Positions 9,393 through 17,566 of a stretch of DNA of 64,000 bases are shown here, piece after piece (position 1 is the first letter of the stretch; every line of letters starts with the position of its first letter). Below the pieces are notes generated by a model. The model searched no databases and was not told the DNA's origin. It worked only from the letters and a program-made list of their open reading frames with translations. The DNA is taken from assembly GCA_900109895.1 (NCBI GenBank), contig FOBR01000022.1:1-64000 (forward strand). The letters run 5' to 3'. Source of the stretch: a bacterium A37T11 (GTDB taxonomy: Bacteria; Bacteroidota; Bacteroidia; Sphingobacteriales; Sphingobacteriaceae). The position numbers and the translations under genes are program-made.

Positions 9393-10877
9393 TTACGGCA
9401 CTTTTGCGGGTATTTGTTTGTTTTTTTGGGCCGATCTAAACAGTTTGATAATAAACTGACCAGCTTGCCTAAGTTTGGTTTTATATAGCTCCGCATCAAA
9501 AAGGGCAGAGTCTGTTGCCGCTTTATAGATCAGAAATATAGCAAGCGGTGTGAGTACAATAATGGCTGTCCACATGCCCCATGAAGGCGAGATGGAACCT
9601 TCTTTGGCTGATTTTTCTGACACTGTGTAAATAATATGGTATATCAGAAAAAAAATAATGGCCATAACTACCGGTAGGCCCAGGCCACCCTTACGGATGA
9701 TGGCACCCAAAGGTGCACCAATTGAAAACAGAAGCAGGCAAGATACGGCCAAGGTAAATTTACGGTGGTATTCCATAATATACCTTCGGATGCTGAGGCT
9801 ATAATCTGAATCGACAGTCGATTTCATCCGTAATTCATCCTTTATATAGCGCGCCTGGTTAAGAGCTTGGTTATATACATTCATTTTCTGGTGCACTGGG
9901 ATTACCTCGGCCAGGCTATTTTGATACACAACAGGCCTTAGCGGCTTTTTCTGAACCGAATTGGGCCGGTTATACGGATGGTAAACCTGATAGTAGGAGG
10001 ATATGGCATTGAAAACAGTATGCCTTGAGCTGTCATTTAACTTGGTCACTGAATCTGTATAAAAGCTCAGCTGTTTCAAATTGAGCATCGCATAATGATT
10101 TTTGAATAGCTCCTCGTCCGTATGCTGCATTTGAAACGACGACATATCAAATTTTTGCTGGGTCTCCTTAAAATAATACCGCGTAAACCGCTGCCTGGGA
10201 TTGTATACTTTGCCGTCAGATGTCTCCTCATACCTCACCCCATTGCGCAACTTCAGGATCATGTATTTGTTGTCGGCAGAATTATACATTTCTCCCTCTT
10301 TGGCTAATATAACGCCCATGCCTGCTGCACCGCCCGTTTTATGCTCATAGATCATCATGTTATAAAGGTGGTATCCATCTTTACTTTTATCTCGGGCCCG
10401 GATGGAATAACCCGGAATGCTGCTGTTAAAAATACCGTCTTTAATAAGAAAATCGGCCTTTTTATTCCGTACGTCCCATAGTAAAGACCCCATTTTTAAG
10501 TTGGCTATGGGTAATATGTAGTCACTGAATAAAAAAGCGCTAATACTAAATACGGTGACAACGATGTATAAAGGCATCATGGCTTTACGCAAAGAGATAC
10601 CGGCTGCTTTAATAGCAACTAGTTCATAACTCTCTCCTAAATTTCCGAAGGTCATGATGGATGAAAGCAGCATGGAAAGGGGCAAAGCCATCGATATTTG
10701 TGTGGCTGATGCGTACCAAAGCAATTCCATAATGGTATACCACTCGAACCCCTTGCCAATTAAATCATCAATGTATTTAAACAAAAATAACATCAACAAT
10801 ACAAACATGACAATGAAAAAGGTCACGATAAAGGGCCGTATAAAAGCCTTTAATAATAAAACGTGTATCTTATTCAT
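9393..10877 (-). CDS. LptF/LptG-family permease
   Basis: Membrane component of the lipopolysaccharide export ABC transporter type (YjgP/YjgQ family). Three N-terminal helices are visible (about residues 13-34, 53-75 and 99-118), followed by a long periplasmic region (about 125-370), then three C-terminal helices (about 385-465), the standard layout for LptF and LptG. Length 494 is longer than E. coli LptG (360) because of an insertion in the periplasmic part, which is usual in Bacteroidota. Sequence alone does not decide between LptF and LptG. A -7 box lies 23 nt upstream, so transcription probably starts here and may run on into ribBA and tsaD. Confidence 0.9.
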   Translation of the reverse strand: MNKIHVLLLKAFIRPFIVTFFIVMFVLLMLFLFKYIDDLIGKGFEWYTIMELLWYASATQISMALPLSMLLSSIMTFGNLGESYELVAIKAAGISLRKAMMPLYIVVTVFSISAFLFSDYILPIANLKMGSLLWDVRNKKADFLIKDGIFNSSIPGYSIRARDKSKDGYHLYNMMIYEHKTGGAAGMGVILAKEGEMYNSADNKYMILKLRNGVRYEETSDGKVYNPRQRFTRYYFKETQQKFDMSSFQMQHTDEELFKNHYAMLNLKQLSFYTDSVTKLNDSSRHTVFNAISSYYQVYHPYNRPNSVQKKPLRPVVYQNSLAEVIPVHQKMNVYNQALNQARYIKDELRMKSTVDSDYSLSIRRYIMEYHRKFTLAVSCLLLFSIGAPLGAIIRKGGLGLPVVMAIIFFLIYHIIYTVSEKSAKEGSISPSWGMWTAIIVLTPLAIFLIYKAATDSALFDAELYKTKLRQAGQFIIKLFRSAQKNKQIPAKVP

Positions 10878-10900
10878 GGATATTCCCTGTCCTCACCATA

Positions 10901-10908
10901 CAAATATA
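10901..10908 (-). promoter_or_regulatory. -7 promoter element before the LptF/G gene (TATATTTG)
   Basis: The plus-strand sequence CAAATATA reads TATATTTG on the minus strand, a perfect TAnnTTTG match. It lies 23 nt before the ATG at 10877, between this gene and the START-like gene upstream. Confidence 0.55.
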
Positions 10909-10928
10909 CGGAGAATAAAGATTCTTTG

Positions 10929-11306
10929 TTAGGCCCCTAATACACTAAGCAGATACTGGATTTGATTGTCCCAGATCATTTTCCGCTCGCTAAGGGCATC
11001 TTCTGTAGCAAAATCAGTGATGGACAGTGCAACATCATTGGTCAGGTCGTCCTGTAAAATTTCCATTTCAAAATAGTAGGGATCATCATCAAGCCATTTA
11101 AACCGGACAAGCTTATTTTCTTTAACGCTAACCATCCGGGCATCGTGGTTTTCACCATCCCACTCAAAAGTATAAACATGGTCCTTATAATTTACATTGT
11201 CTGCAAACCATTGGGAGAGCGCATTGGGCTCGCTCAGAAAAGAGAACAGGATTTTAGGGGAAGATTTTATTTCATATTCCAGGGTAAATTTTATTTTTTC
11301 TGCCAT
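10929..11306 (-). CDS. START-like domain protein (AHSA1/polyketide-cyclase fold)
   Basis: A 125-residue cytosolic protein that looks like a single START/Bet v1-type domain: an N-terminal beta strand (KFTLEYEIKSSPKILFSFLS), an early helical segment with EPNALSQWFADNV, beta strands with FEWDG and MVSVKENKLVRFKWLDD, and a long C-terminal helix ending in QIQYLLSVLGA. The fold typically binds a hydrophobic ligand, but no ligand is evident. Small START-like proteins of this size are conserved through Bacteroidota. It lies 51 bases before the LptF/G gene in the same direction and divergent from the tRNA gene. Confidence 0.8.
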   Translation of the reverse strand: MAEKIKFTLEYEIKSSPKILFSFLSEPNALSQWFADNVNYKDHVYTFEWDGENHDARMVSVKENKLVRFKWLDDDPYYFEMEILQDDLTNDVALSITDFATEDALSERKMIWDNQIQYLLSVLGA

Positions 11307-11375
11307 TTCCGTTTCTTAATAATTTCCTCAAAAAAGTCCTTTTCAACTTTTTTTCTAAAGAAAAGGATTTTAAAC

Positions 11376-11383
11376 TATATTTG
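11376..11383 (+). promoter_or_regulatory. -7 promoter element of the tRNA gene (TATATTTG)
   Basis: A perfect TAnnTTTG box 13 bases before the mature tRNA 5' end. No clear -33 TTG precedes it. Confidence 0.55.
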
Positions 11384-11396
11384 CAAACTATTTTTT

Positions 11397-11470
11397 GGCG
11401 GGGTAGCTCAGATGGTTAGAGCGTAGGATTCATAACCCTAAGGTCGGCAGTTCGATCCTGCTCCCCGCTA
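11397..11470 (+). tRNA. tRNA-Met (CAT anticodon)
   Basis: A 74-base cloverleaf folded by eye. The acceptor stem is GGCGGGG with CCCCGCT (a G-U at the first pair), the D stem GCTC/GAGC, the anticodon loop TTCATAA with CAT, and the T arm GGCAG-TTCGATC-CTGCT. There is no encoded CCA; CAA follows. The anticodon stem TAGGA/CCCTA has an A-C mismatch at pair 31:39. The acceptor end starts with G and pairs at position 1, unlike an initiator tRNA, so elongator tRNA-Met is the best reading. A lysidine-modified tRNA-Ile with CAT cannot be excluded by eye. It stands alone with its own promoter box and terminator. Confidence 0.92.
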
Positions 11471-11473
11471 CAA

Positions 11474-11502
11474 AGCCTGGAAACTCGTTTCCGGGCTTTT
11501 TT
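11474..11502 (+). terminator. Terminator of the tRNA gene
   Basis: An 11-bp stem AGCCTGGAAAC / GTTTCCGGGCT with one G-U pair and a two-base loop is followed by six T. The hairpin core is nearly the same as the one after the YceI gene at 18136. Confidence 0.88.
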
Positions 11503-11684
11503 ATTGATTAAAGTTATATTCTACAAACTATTGATTAGCCTGATATTCTTTGTTTATGGAGGCCAATCTCTTTTCTTTAAGAAAATGTGTTCTCTTAAAT
11601 TAGTGTTATAGCCCGCATGCAATAGAAAATTTGTTTTTCTCATAGAAATTAACCAAGTTTGCGTTTGTAAATGCGGAGGTTTTT

Positions 11685-12404
11685 ATGAATTCACTCAATG
11701 CAAACTGGTTTATAGAGTTGCCACTTGATTTTGAATATAAGAAATATCAGTTATTGGCCTATTTACAGGAAATCAACAGCCACTTTCACAAAACCCAGTT
11801 GTATCCCAATTTAAACGACCTCGTTTATCATTACAACAACCTGACTAAATTTAAAAAGGATAAATCCACGTTACAAAATTCATTTCCGGTCAGGCTAACC
11901 CATGCTGATACAGAAGCATTGCGGCTTACTTATGAAAAAATGGTAAAAGACGATGTGCTAATGAAAGAAATTGAGCGCATTATAACCTATTCGTTAAAAA
12001 AGCTTGATCCGGCTATTAAAGAGGGTAAAGAGATTTATGAATTTGTGGAGAGCCATTTAACCATTGAAGCGATAGGTGTGGTGCCTTTATACCTGTCTCA
12101 GGGTTATTTATTGCTGAAAAACGGTGATGAACGCGGAACGATGGTGTATGAATATCAGATCACTATTTTTGAAGGAAAAGATGAAAAATACCGGGGGGTA
12201 CATACCAATTATTTAACCCGGTACGACAGCCATTTTGTGTACGGTACTCCTGAATCCATCCGAAAAGACCTAATTAATCAGCGCAAAGATTTGCCTAATC
12301 CGGCCGTATATCAGGTGGAAAGCGATATAACGTTTCCGGTTGAACCTACCTTACTGCCTTTGGCAAAACGCAGTCTGGTCAAATATATTGCTACAGCAAG
12401 CTAA
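11685..12404 (+). CDS. Conserved hypothetical protein (239 aa)
   Basis: A 239-residue protein without signal peptide or membrane helix, so probably cytosolic. The N-terminus opens with NANWFIELPLDFEYKKYQLLAYLQ, followed by an amphipathic helical region and a C-terminal mixed alpha/beta part (VYEYQITIFEGKDEKYRGVHT). No domain is recognised. The ATG at 11685 is preceded by a strong Shine-Dalgarno sequence (GGAGG, 8 bases upstream), rare in this window. It is convergent with the ECF sigma gene and shares the last four bases with it. The preceding 180 bases after the tRNA terminator hold no other gene. Confidence 0.82.
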   Translation: MNSLNANWFIELPLDFEYKKYQLLAYLQEINSHFHKTQLYPNLNDLVYHYNNLTKFKKDKSTLQNSFPVRLTHADTEALRLTYEKMVKDDVLMKEIERIITYSLKKLDPAIKEGKEIYEFVESHLTIEAIGVVPLYLSQGYLLLKNGDERGTMVYEYQITIFEGKDEKYRGVHTNYLTRYDSHFVYGTPESIRKDLINQRKDLPNPAVYQVESDITFPVEPTLLPLAKRSLVKYIATAS

Positions 12405-12988
12405 CCGGTTTTCAGAACGACTTCTTTGCTATACATCATTTTTCGGAGGTTGTTCAAGGCATAGCGCATACGTCCTAACGCCGTATTGATGCTAACTTGG
12501 GTTACTTCGGCAATTTCTTTAAAACTCATATCGCCATAATGACGCATGATCAGCACTTCTTTTTGGTCGTCAGGCAAAAGCTGGATCATTTTACGCAGGT
12601 CAATGTAAGTTTGCTCCCTTACAAGGCGGTCTTCAACACTTTCGTCATATACCTGGAGTACCTCAAAAATGTCGAAATCATCATTATTTACAACAACAGG
12701 TGTGCGTTTTTCCTTGCGATAATGATCAATGACCAGGTTATGGGCAATACGCATCACCCAAGGTAAAAATTTACCCTCTTCATTATAACGGCCTGATTTG
12801 AGCGTTTTGATCACTTTGATAAAAGTATCCTGAAAAAGATCCTCCGCCAAATAACTATCTTTTACCAGCAAATAAATAGAAGTATAAATTTTAGATTTAT
12901 GCCGGTTAACCAGTTCTGCAAGGGCGGCTTCCTTACCGCCTAAATATAGTTGAACCAGTTCGTTCTCATTCTTCGTTTGTAGTTCCAT
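12401..12988 (-). CDS. ECF-family RNA polymerase sigma factor
   Basis: Sigma-70 family alternative sigma factor of the extracytoplasmic-function type, 195 residues. Region 2 includes the core-binding and -10 recognition helices (YLAEDLFQDTFIKVIKTL, then FLPWVMRIAHNLVIDHYRKEKR, about residues 50-110). Region 4 has the helix-turn-helix LPDDQKEVLIMRHYGDMSFKEIAE, then VSINTALGRMRYALNNLRK (about 137-185). The linker is acidic (DDFDIFEVLQVYDESVED). No anti-sigma factor gene is adjacent: the upstream neighbour is divergent uvrA and the downstream neighbour is convergent. This suggests control by its own expression or by a distant partner. Confidence 0.93.
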   Translation of the reverse strand: MELQTKNENELVQLYLGGKEAALAELVNRHKSKIYTSIYLLVKDSYLAEDLFQDTFIKVIKTLKSGRYNEEGKFLPWVMRIAHNLVIDHYRKEKRTPVVVNNDDFDIFEVLQVYDESVEDRLVREQTYIDLRKMIQLLPDDQKEVLIMRHYGDMSFKEIAEVTQVSINTALGRMRYALNNLRKMMYSKEVVLKTG

Positions 12989-13138
12989 GCTACGCTACTT
13001 TTACCCTTTTTATGCGTTTAAAAAGTTATATAAGTAGTAGTTTTCCGTATATTTTGCCTCCGAAGTTTTTTTGTTGAACTATATTTTTTCAAAGCAAAGC
13101 AATTTTTTTAAAAAAACAAAGAATAAATATCAAAATAA

Positions 13139-13167
13139 TTTGTTCTGCGGTATTATGCGTATTTTTG
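13139..13167 (+). promoter_or_regulatory. uvrA promoter (TTTG, 17-nt spacer, TATTTTTG)
   Basis: TTTG at 13139-13142 and TATTTTTG at 13160-13167 are separated by 17 bases, a match to the Flavobacterium-type promoter TTG-N17-23-TAnnTTTG. The -7 box ends only 6 nt before the uvrA ATG, so the transcript should have almost no leader. Confidence 0.7.
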
Positions 13168-13173
13168 TGTTGC

Positions 13174-15975
13174 ATGAATAAACAAGCTGAAGAAACTCCA
13201 AAAACCCACATCCTTATTAAAGGAGCGAGGGTACATAATTTAAAAAATATTGACGTTGCTATTCCTAAAAATAAATTGGTGGTTATTACCGGGATGTCGG
13301 GTTCCGGTAAATCATCCTTAGCTTTTGACACCCTTTATGCGGAAGGGCAGCGCCGTTATGTAGAGAGTTTATCTTCCTACGCCCGCCAATTTTTAGGCAG
13401 GATGAATAAGCCTGAAGTAGACTATATACAAGGCATAGCCCCCGCTATTGCCATTGAACAAAAAGTTGTTAGTAGCAATCCGCGTTCTACGGTTGGAACA
13501 TCTACTGAGATTTACGACTATCTTAAGTTGTTATTTTCTCGGATTGGCAAAACCATATCGCCGGTTTCGGGGCAGGTGGTTAAAAAAGATACCGTAACGG
13601 ATGTGGTCAATTATATCGGTACATTAACAGAAGGAACCGCCGTAACCATCTTATTCCCTCTACATCCTCACAACAACCGGAAAATTAAAGAAGAATTGGC
13701 TATTTTACTGCAAAAGGGTTTTGTTCGCGTGCAATATCAGGATGCGATCCATAAGATCGAGGACTTGATGGCGAACACCAAGGTGGTTAATAAAACGGCC
13801 AAGCCAGGCGAATTGAAGGTTATTATTGACCGTATACGGGTGGAGCATAGCGATGAAACCTTAAGCAGAACTGCCGACTCAATACAAACGGCGTTTTTTG
13901 AAGGGAAGGGCGACTGTTTTGTAGAGGTAAATGGTCAGGAACATTTTTTCTGCGATCGGTTTGAGCTGGACGGAATAGCTTTTGAAGAGCCGACCCCAAA
14001 TTTTTTTAGTTTTAACAATCCTTATGGTGCTTGTAAACGCTGTGAGGGTTATGGAAAAGTGATCGGTATTGACCCTGATCTGGTAGTTCCGGATAAAAGC
14101 CGGTCGGTATATGATGGGGCTATTGCTCCTTGGCGGGGTGAAAAAATGGGCGAATGGCTTAATAAACTAACAAAGGTGGCCATTAAATTCGATTTTCCCA
14201 TCCACAGGGCCTTTTCCGATTTGACAGAGGCCCAGAAAAATTTACTATGGACCGGAAATAGCCATTTTAGGGGGCTGAATGACTTTTTCGCGGAACTTGA
14301 AGAGCAAACCTACAAAATACAATATCGGGTAATGCTGTCACGCTACAGGGGAAAAACAGATTGTCCCGATTGCAAGGGCACCAGGCTTCGTAAGGATGCT
14401 TCCTATGTTAAATTAAGCGATAAGTCTATTACAGATGTGGTGCTGATGCCGCTTGATAAGGCAGTGATTTTTTTTGATAATCTTGATTTAAATGAAACAG
14501 AAAGCAAGATTGCTAAAAGGCTGCTGCTTGAAATTAATAACCGGCTTAAGTTTTTGACGGACGTTGGTTTGGGTTATCTTACCTTAAACAGGCTTTCAAA
14601 CACCTTATCAGGCGGTGAATCTCAACGGATCAGGCTAGCCACTTCCTTGGGCAGCTCGCTGGTTGGTTCTGTATATGTATTGGATGAGCCAAGCATCGGG
14701 CTTCATCCCCGCGATACCTTGCGGCTTATCAGTGTGCTCAAATCCTTACGGGATGTAGGAAATACCGTATTGGTTGTTGAACATGAACAAGAAATGATGC
14801 AAGCTGCCGACTTTCTGATTGATATTGGTCCGGAAGCTGGTATTCATGGCGGTGAGCTTATTTTCTCAGGAAAATATCAGGAAATGCTAAAAAGCAAGCA
14901 TAGCCTCACTGGTAAATACCTTAGCGGCCGTTCTACAATTGAAGTACCCCAGCATAGACGTAAGTGGCAGGAATCCATACTTATTAAAGGAGCTCGTGAA
15001 AATAACCTGAAGGGCATAGATGTGGAGGTACCGCTGTATGTATTTACCGTAGTTAGCGGCGTTTCTGGTTCGGGAAAGACTTCGCTTATTAAGCGTATTC
15101 TGTATCCGGCTCTTCAGAAAGCAACCGGTAATTATTCAGGGGAGCAAACGGGCCAGTTTGATGCACTGGAAGGGGCTGTTACGAAAATAGCGCAGGTAGA
15201 GCTGGTAGATCAAAATCCCATCGGCCGCTCTTCACGCTCAAATCCGGTTACGTATGTGAAAGCTTGGGACGAAGTCAGGGCCCTTTATACTTCGTTGCCT
15301 GCAGCAAAGGCAGGCGGCCTTAAACCTGCAAGCTTTTCATTTAATGTAGAGGGTGGGCGGTGTGACGTATGCCAGGGTGAGGGAGAAGTAAAGATTGAGA
15401 TGCAGTTTATGGCAGACATCTTTCTTCCCTGTGAAGCCTGCAATGGCAAACGCTTTAAGCAACATGTGCTTGACGTGCAGTACCAAGAAAAGAATGTGGC
15501 GGAGGTATTGGACATGAGTATTGATGAGGCGCTGGAATTTTTTTCAACCCAACCTAAAATTGTTGCCAAGCTGCAACCGTTGGCTGATGTGGGGTTGGGT
15601 TATGTAAAACTGGGGCAATCATCCAATACCCTTTCTGGTGGTGAGGCGCAGCGTATTAAATTGGCTTCTTTTCTGGTGAAAGGCAATAACAGTAAAAATA
15701 CCGTCTTTATTTTTGATGAACCCACTACCGGTTTGCATTTCCACGATATTAAGAAGCTGCTTCGGTCATTTGACGCATTGATAGCCCAAGGAAATACGAT
15801 TCTGGTTATTGAGCACAATATGGACGTAATCAAAAGTGCCGACTGGGTGATTGATATTGGACCTGAAGGCGGTGAAGGTGGTGGGCAATTAGTAGTAGCT
15901 GGTACCCCCGAGAAAGTGGCCTCCTGCAAGCAATCATACACGGGGCAGTTTTTGAAAGGACACCTGGTTTCATAG
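13174..15975 (+). CDS. uvrA: Excinuclease ABC subunit A
   Basis: Damage-recognition ATPase of nucleotide excision repair, 933 residues. Two ABC ATPase modules are visible: Walker A GMSGSGKSS (near residue 37) and GVSGSGKTS (near 629), and two signature motifs, LSGGESQRIRLA and LSGGEAQRIKLA, with matching DEPSIGLH and DEPTTGLH Walker B regions. The zinc-finger cysteines are present (CPDCKGTR and CDVCQGEG...CEACNGKR). The ATG at 13174 is chosen over an in-frame TTG at 13165 because that TTG lies within the -7 promoter box. It is divergent from the ECF sigma gene. uvrB and uvrC are not nearby, as is usual. Confidence 0.98.
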   Translation: MNKQAEETPKTHILIKGARVHNLKNIDVAIPKNKLVVITGMSGSGKSSLAFDTLYAEGQRRYVESLSSYARQFLGRMNKPEVDYIQGIAPAIAIEQKVVSSNPRSTVGTSTEIYDYLKLLFSRIGKTISPVSGQVVKKDTVTDVVNYIGTLTEGTAVTILFPLHPHNNRKIKEELAILLQKGFVRVQYQDAIHKIEDLMANTKVVNKTAKPGELKVIIDRIRVEHSDETLSRTADSIQTAFFEGKGDCFVEVNGQEHFFCDRFELDGIAFEEPTPNFFSFNNPYGACKRCEGYGKVIGIDPDLVVPDKSRSVYDGAIAPWRGEKMGEWLNKLTKVAIKFDFPIHRAFSDLTEAQKNLLWTGNSHFRGLNDFFAELEEQTYKIQYRVMLSRYRGKTDCPDCKGTRLRKDASYVKLSDKSITDVVLMPLDKAVIFFDNLDLNETESKIAKRLLLEINNRLKFLTDVGLGYLTLNRLSNTLSGGESQRIRLATSLGSSLVGSVYVLDEPSIGLHPRDTLRLISVLKSLRDVGNTVLVVEHEQEMMQAADFLIDIGPEAGIHGGELIFSGKYQEMLKSKHSLTGKYLSGRSTIEVPQHRRKWQESILIKGARENNLKGIDVEVPLYVFTVVSGVSGSGKTSLIKRILYPALQKATGNYSGEQTGQFDALEGAVTKIAQVELVDQNPIGRSSRSNPVTYVKAWDEVRALYTSLPAAKAGGLKPASFSFNVEGGRCDVCQGEGEVKIEMQFMADIFLPCEACNGKRFKQHVLDVQYQEKNVAEVLDMSIDEALEFFSTQPKIVAKLQPLADVGLGYVKLGQSSNTLSGGEAQRIKLASFLVKGNNSKNTVFIFDEPTTGLHFHDIKKLLRSFDALIAQGNTILVIEHNMDVIKSADWVIDIGPEGGEGGGQLVVAGTPEKVASCKQSYTGQFLKGHLVS

Positions 15976-16018
15976 GTATGGGGCATCCATTCGTGTTACA
16001 AAATGGAGAATGGATAAA

Positions 16019-16044
16019 ACACTATGGTTTTAATAGTATTTTTT
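16019..16044 (+). terminator. Possible weak terminator after uvrA
   Basis: A 5-bp stem ACTAT/ATAGT with a 7-base loop is followed by A and six T. Just before it, a perfect 8-bp inverted repeat ATCCATTC/GAATGGAT is not followed by T. Confidence 0.35.
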
Positions 16045-16121
16045 CTTATTGAAAATAAGCGCTTTATTAAAATAACCTAAAAAATAATTTTTTAATACCT
16101 ACTAAATTAATATACAATAAA

Positions 16122-16129
16122 TATATTTG
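16122..16129 (+). promoter_or_regulatory. -7 promoter element of cobA (TATATTTG)
   Basis: A perfect TAnnTTTG box, 37 nt before the cobA ATG. The leader contains AAGGGGCA about 8 bases from the start, a usable ribosome binding site. Confidence 0.5.
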
Positions 16130-16166
16130 TTCCTGTCATTAAATTTTTAAGAAAGGGGCAACTGAA

Positions 16167-16967
16167 ATGGCTATTGAAGAAAAGAAAAATACATATGTGG
16201 ATCCCAGAATTACCCTGGTAGGGGCAGGGCCGGGTGATCCTGATCTGATCAGTGTAAAAGGGGTAAAAGCATTGAAAAGCGCTGATGTGGTCATTTATGA
16301 TGCACTGGTAGATGAATCGTTGCTGAAATATGCACCAGACAGTGCGGCAAAGGTTTTTGTAGGTAATCCAAGCGGTGAAGAGAATTTTTCCCAGGATATG
16401 GTTAACCAGCTTATGGTTGACTATGCGCTAAATTTTGGCCATGTTGTACGCCTGAAAGGTGGCGATCTTTTTGTCTTTGGCCGTGGTTATGAAGAGCTGG
16501 ATTTTGCGACTTCTTACAGTATTCCTACTTTCGTAGTGCCGGGTATTTCAAGTGCAATCTCGGTACCGGGCCTTCAGGGTATTCCGGTAACCCATAAAGG
16601 TGTTAGCGAAAGCTTGTGGGTGCTTACGGCTACGGATGCCGACGGAAATATTTCAAGCGAACTGGGTGAGGCTGCCCGGAGTAAAGCAACAGTGGTTATT
16701 CTTTTGGGTTTCCAATATCTGCAGAAAATTGTTCATATTTTTAAGGAGGCAGGAAAAGAACAGTTACCAGCTGCCATTATTCAAAACGGATCTATGAAAA
16801 ACGAACGGGTAGCGATCGGAAAAGTATCGGATATATCTTCAATAGCCAGTGAACAGGGAATTGATAATACCGGCCCAGTATTGCTGGTTTTTGGAACCGC
16901 GGTTTCCCTGCATACCCGTGCCTTGGGTAGTGGTCAATGGCTCACGATTAATAAAGTATTTGCTTAG
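16167..16967 (+). CDS. cobA: Uroporphyrinogen-III C-methyltransferase-like protein
   Basis: SAM-dependent tetrapyrrole methyltransferase of the type that makes precorrin-2 for siroheme or cobalamin, 266 residues, no fused synthase or CysG domain. The N-terminal glycine loop LVGAGPGDPDLISVKG, the LKGGD motif and VVPGISSAISVPGLQGIPVTHKG are clear. Several usually fixed positions differ: GGDPFVFGRGGEE reads GGDLFVFGRGYEE, and the common VGKR segment reads VGNPSGEE. It may therefore be a diverged paralogue. No sulfite reductase or cobalamin genes are next to it; the OsmC gene follows 45 bases later but has its own promoter. Confidence 0.85.
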   Translation: MAIEEKKNTYVDPRITLVGAGPGDPDLISVKGVKALKSADVVIYDALVDESLLKYAPDSAAKVFVGNPSGEENFSQDMVNQLMVDYALNFGHVVRLKGGDLFVFGRGYEELDFATSYSIPTFVVPGISSAISVPGLQGIPVTHKGVSESLWVLTATDADGNISSELGEAARSKATVVILLGFQYLQKIVHIFKEAGKEQLPAAIIQNGSMKNERVAIGKVSDISSIASEQGIDNTGPVLLVFGTAVSLHTRALGSGQWLTINKVFA

Positions 16968-16975
16968 AGCAGTAT

Positions 16976-17006
16976 TTTGATTTGCCGCTGTCAAAGCGTA
17001 TTTTTG
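16976..17006 (+). promoter_or_regulatory. OsmC-gene promoter (TTTG, 19-nt spacer, TATTTTTG)
   Basis: TTTG at 16976-16979 and TATTTTTG at 16999-17006, spaced by 19 bases, lie entirely in the gap after cobA. The -7 box ends 6 nt before the ATG at 17013. Confidence 0.68.
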
Positions 17007-17012
17007 TAGAAG

Positions 17013-17447
17013 ATGAAAGTTACGTTAAACAGGGTAAACCAGGCCGTTCATTTTGAAGGCAGTGCTGCTTCTTCGCCGGTTAAAGTTCATATTGACGGCT
17101 CGCCCAGTATTGGGGGGGAGGGGTTAGGTATCAGGCCCATGGAATTGGTGTTGATGGCATTGGGTTCTTGCAGTGCCTTAGATCTCATCAGCATTCTTAA
17201 AAAGCAGCGGCAGGATATTAGTGATTTACAAATCGAGGTAACGGGACATCGTACGGATGCTGTACCTTCAGTTTTTACCCATATTGACATTCTTTTTCAA
17301 TTATTCGGTACGGTTGATACGGAAAAAGCCGCGAAAGCGGCCGCATTGGCAGTTAAAAAATATTGTTCTGTACATGACATGCTAAGTGCAGGTGGCGTTG
17401 ATATTACGTACCAAGTGGTTATAAATCCTACAATAACATCATTTTAA
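17013..17447 (+). CDS. OsmC family protein (thiol peroxidase fold)
   Basis: A 144-residue OsmC/Ohr-like protein. The two conserved cysteines of the family are present: C53 in LGSCSALDLISIL and C118 in KKYCSVHDML, the pair used to reduce organic hydroperoxides in characterised members. The Gly-rich GGEGLGIRPMELVLMAL segment before the first Cys forms the usual helix start. It is closer to the generic OsmC/YhfA type than to Ohr, so a role in peroxide detoxification is a family-level inference. Start ATG at 17013; the -7 box lies only 6 nt upstream. Confidence 0.9.
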   Translation: MKVTLNRVNQAVHFEGSAASSPVKVHIDGSPSIGGEGLGIRPMELVLMALGSCSALDLISILKKQRQDISDLQIEVTGHRTDAVPSVFTHIDILFQLFGTVDTEKAAKAAALAVKKYCSVHDMLSAGGVDITYQVVINPTITSF

Positions 17448-17566
17448 TAGTAATATATGTGTTTTGACATTGGTTAAACAAATGTGAATACATGTTGGAA
17501 CACTTATTGGTAATACATTATAAATACAATAAATTTTATTATTCAGTTTTAAAAATAATTAGCGTT

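Noticed and set aside
11337-11367. Inverted repeat TCCTTTTC/GAAAAGGA upstream of the tRNA -7 box
   Set aside because: Eight bases separated by 15, in an A/T-rich stretch; likely chance or local base composition, though an operator cannot be ruled out.
13080-13125. Runs of A and T forming a near-palindrome upstream of uvrA
   Set aside because: Simple A/T tracts; no conserved motif beyond the promoter already listed.
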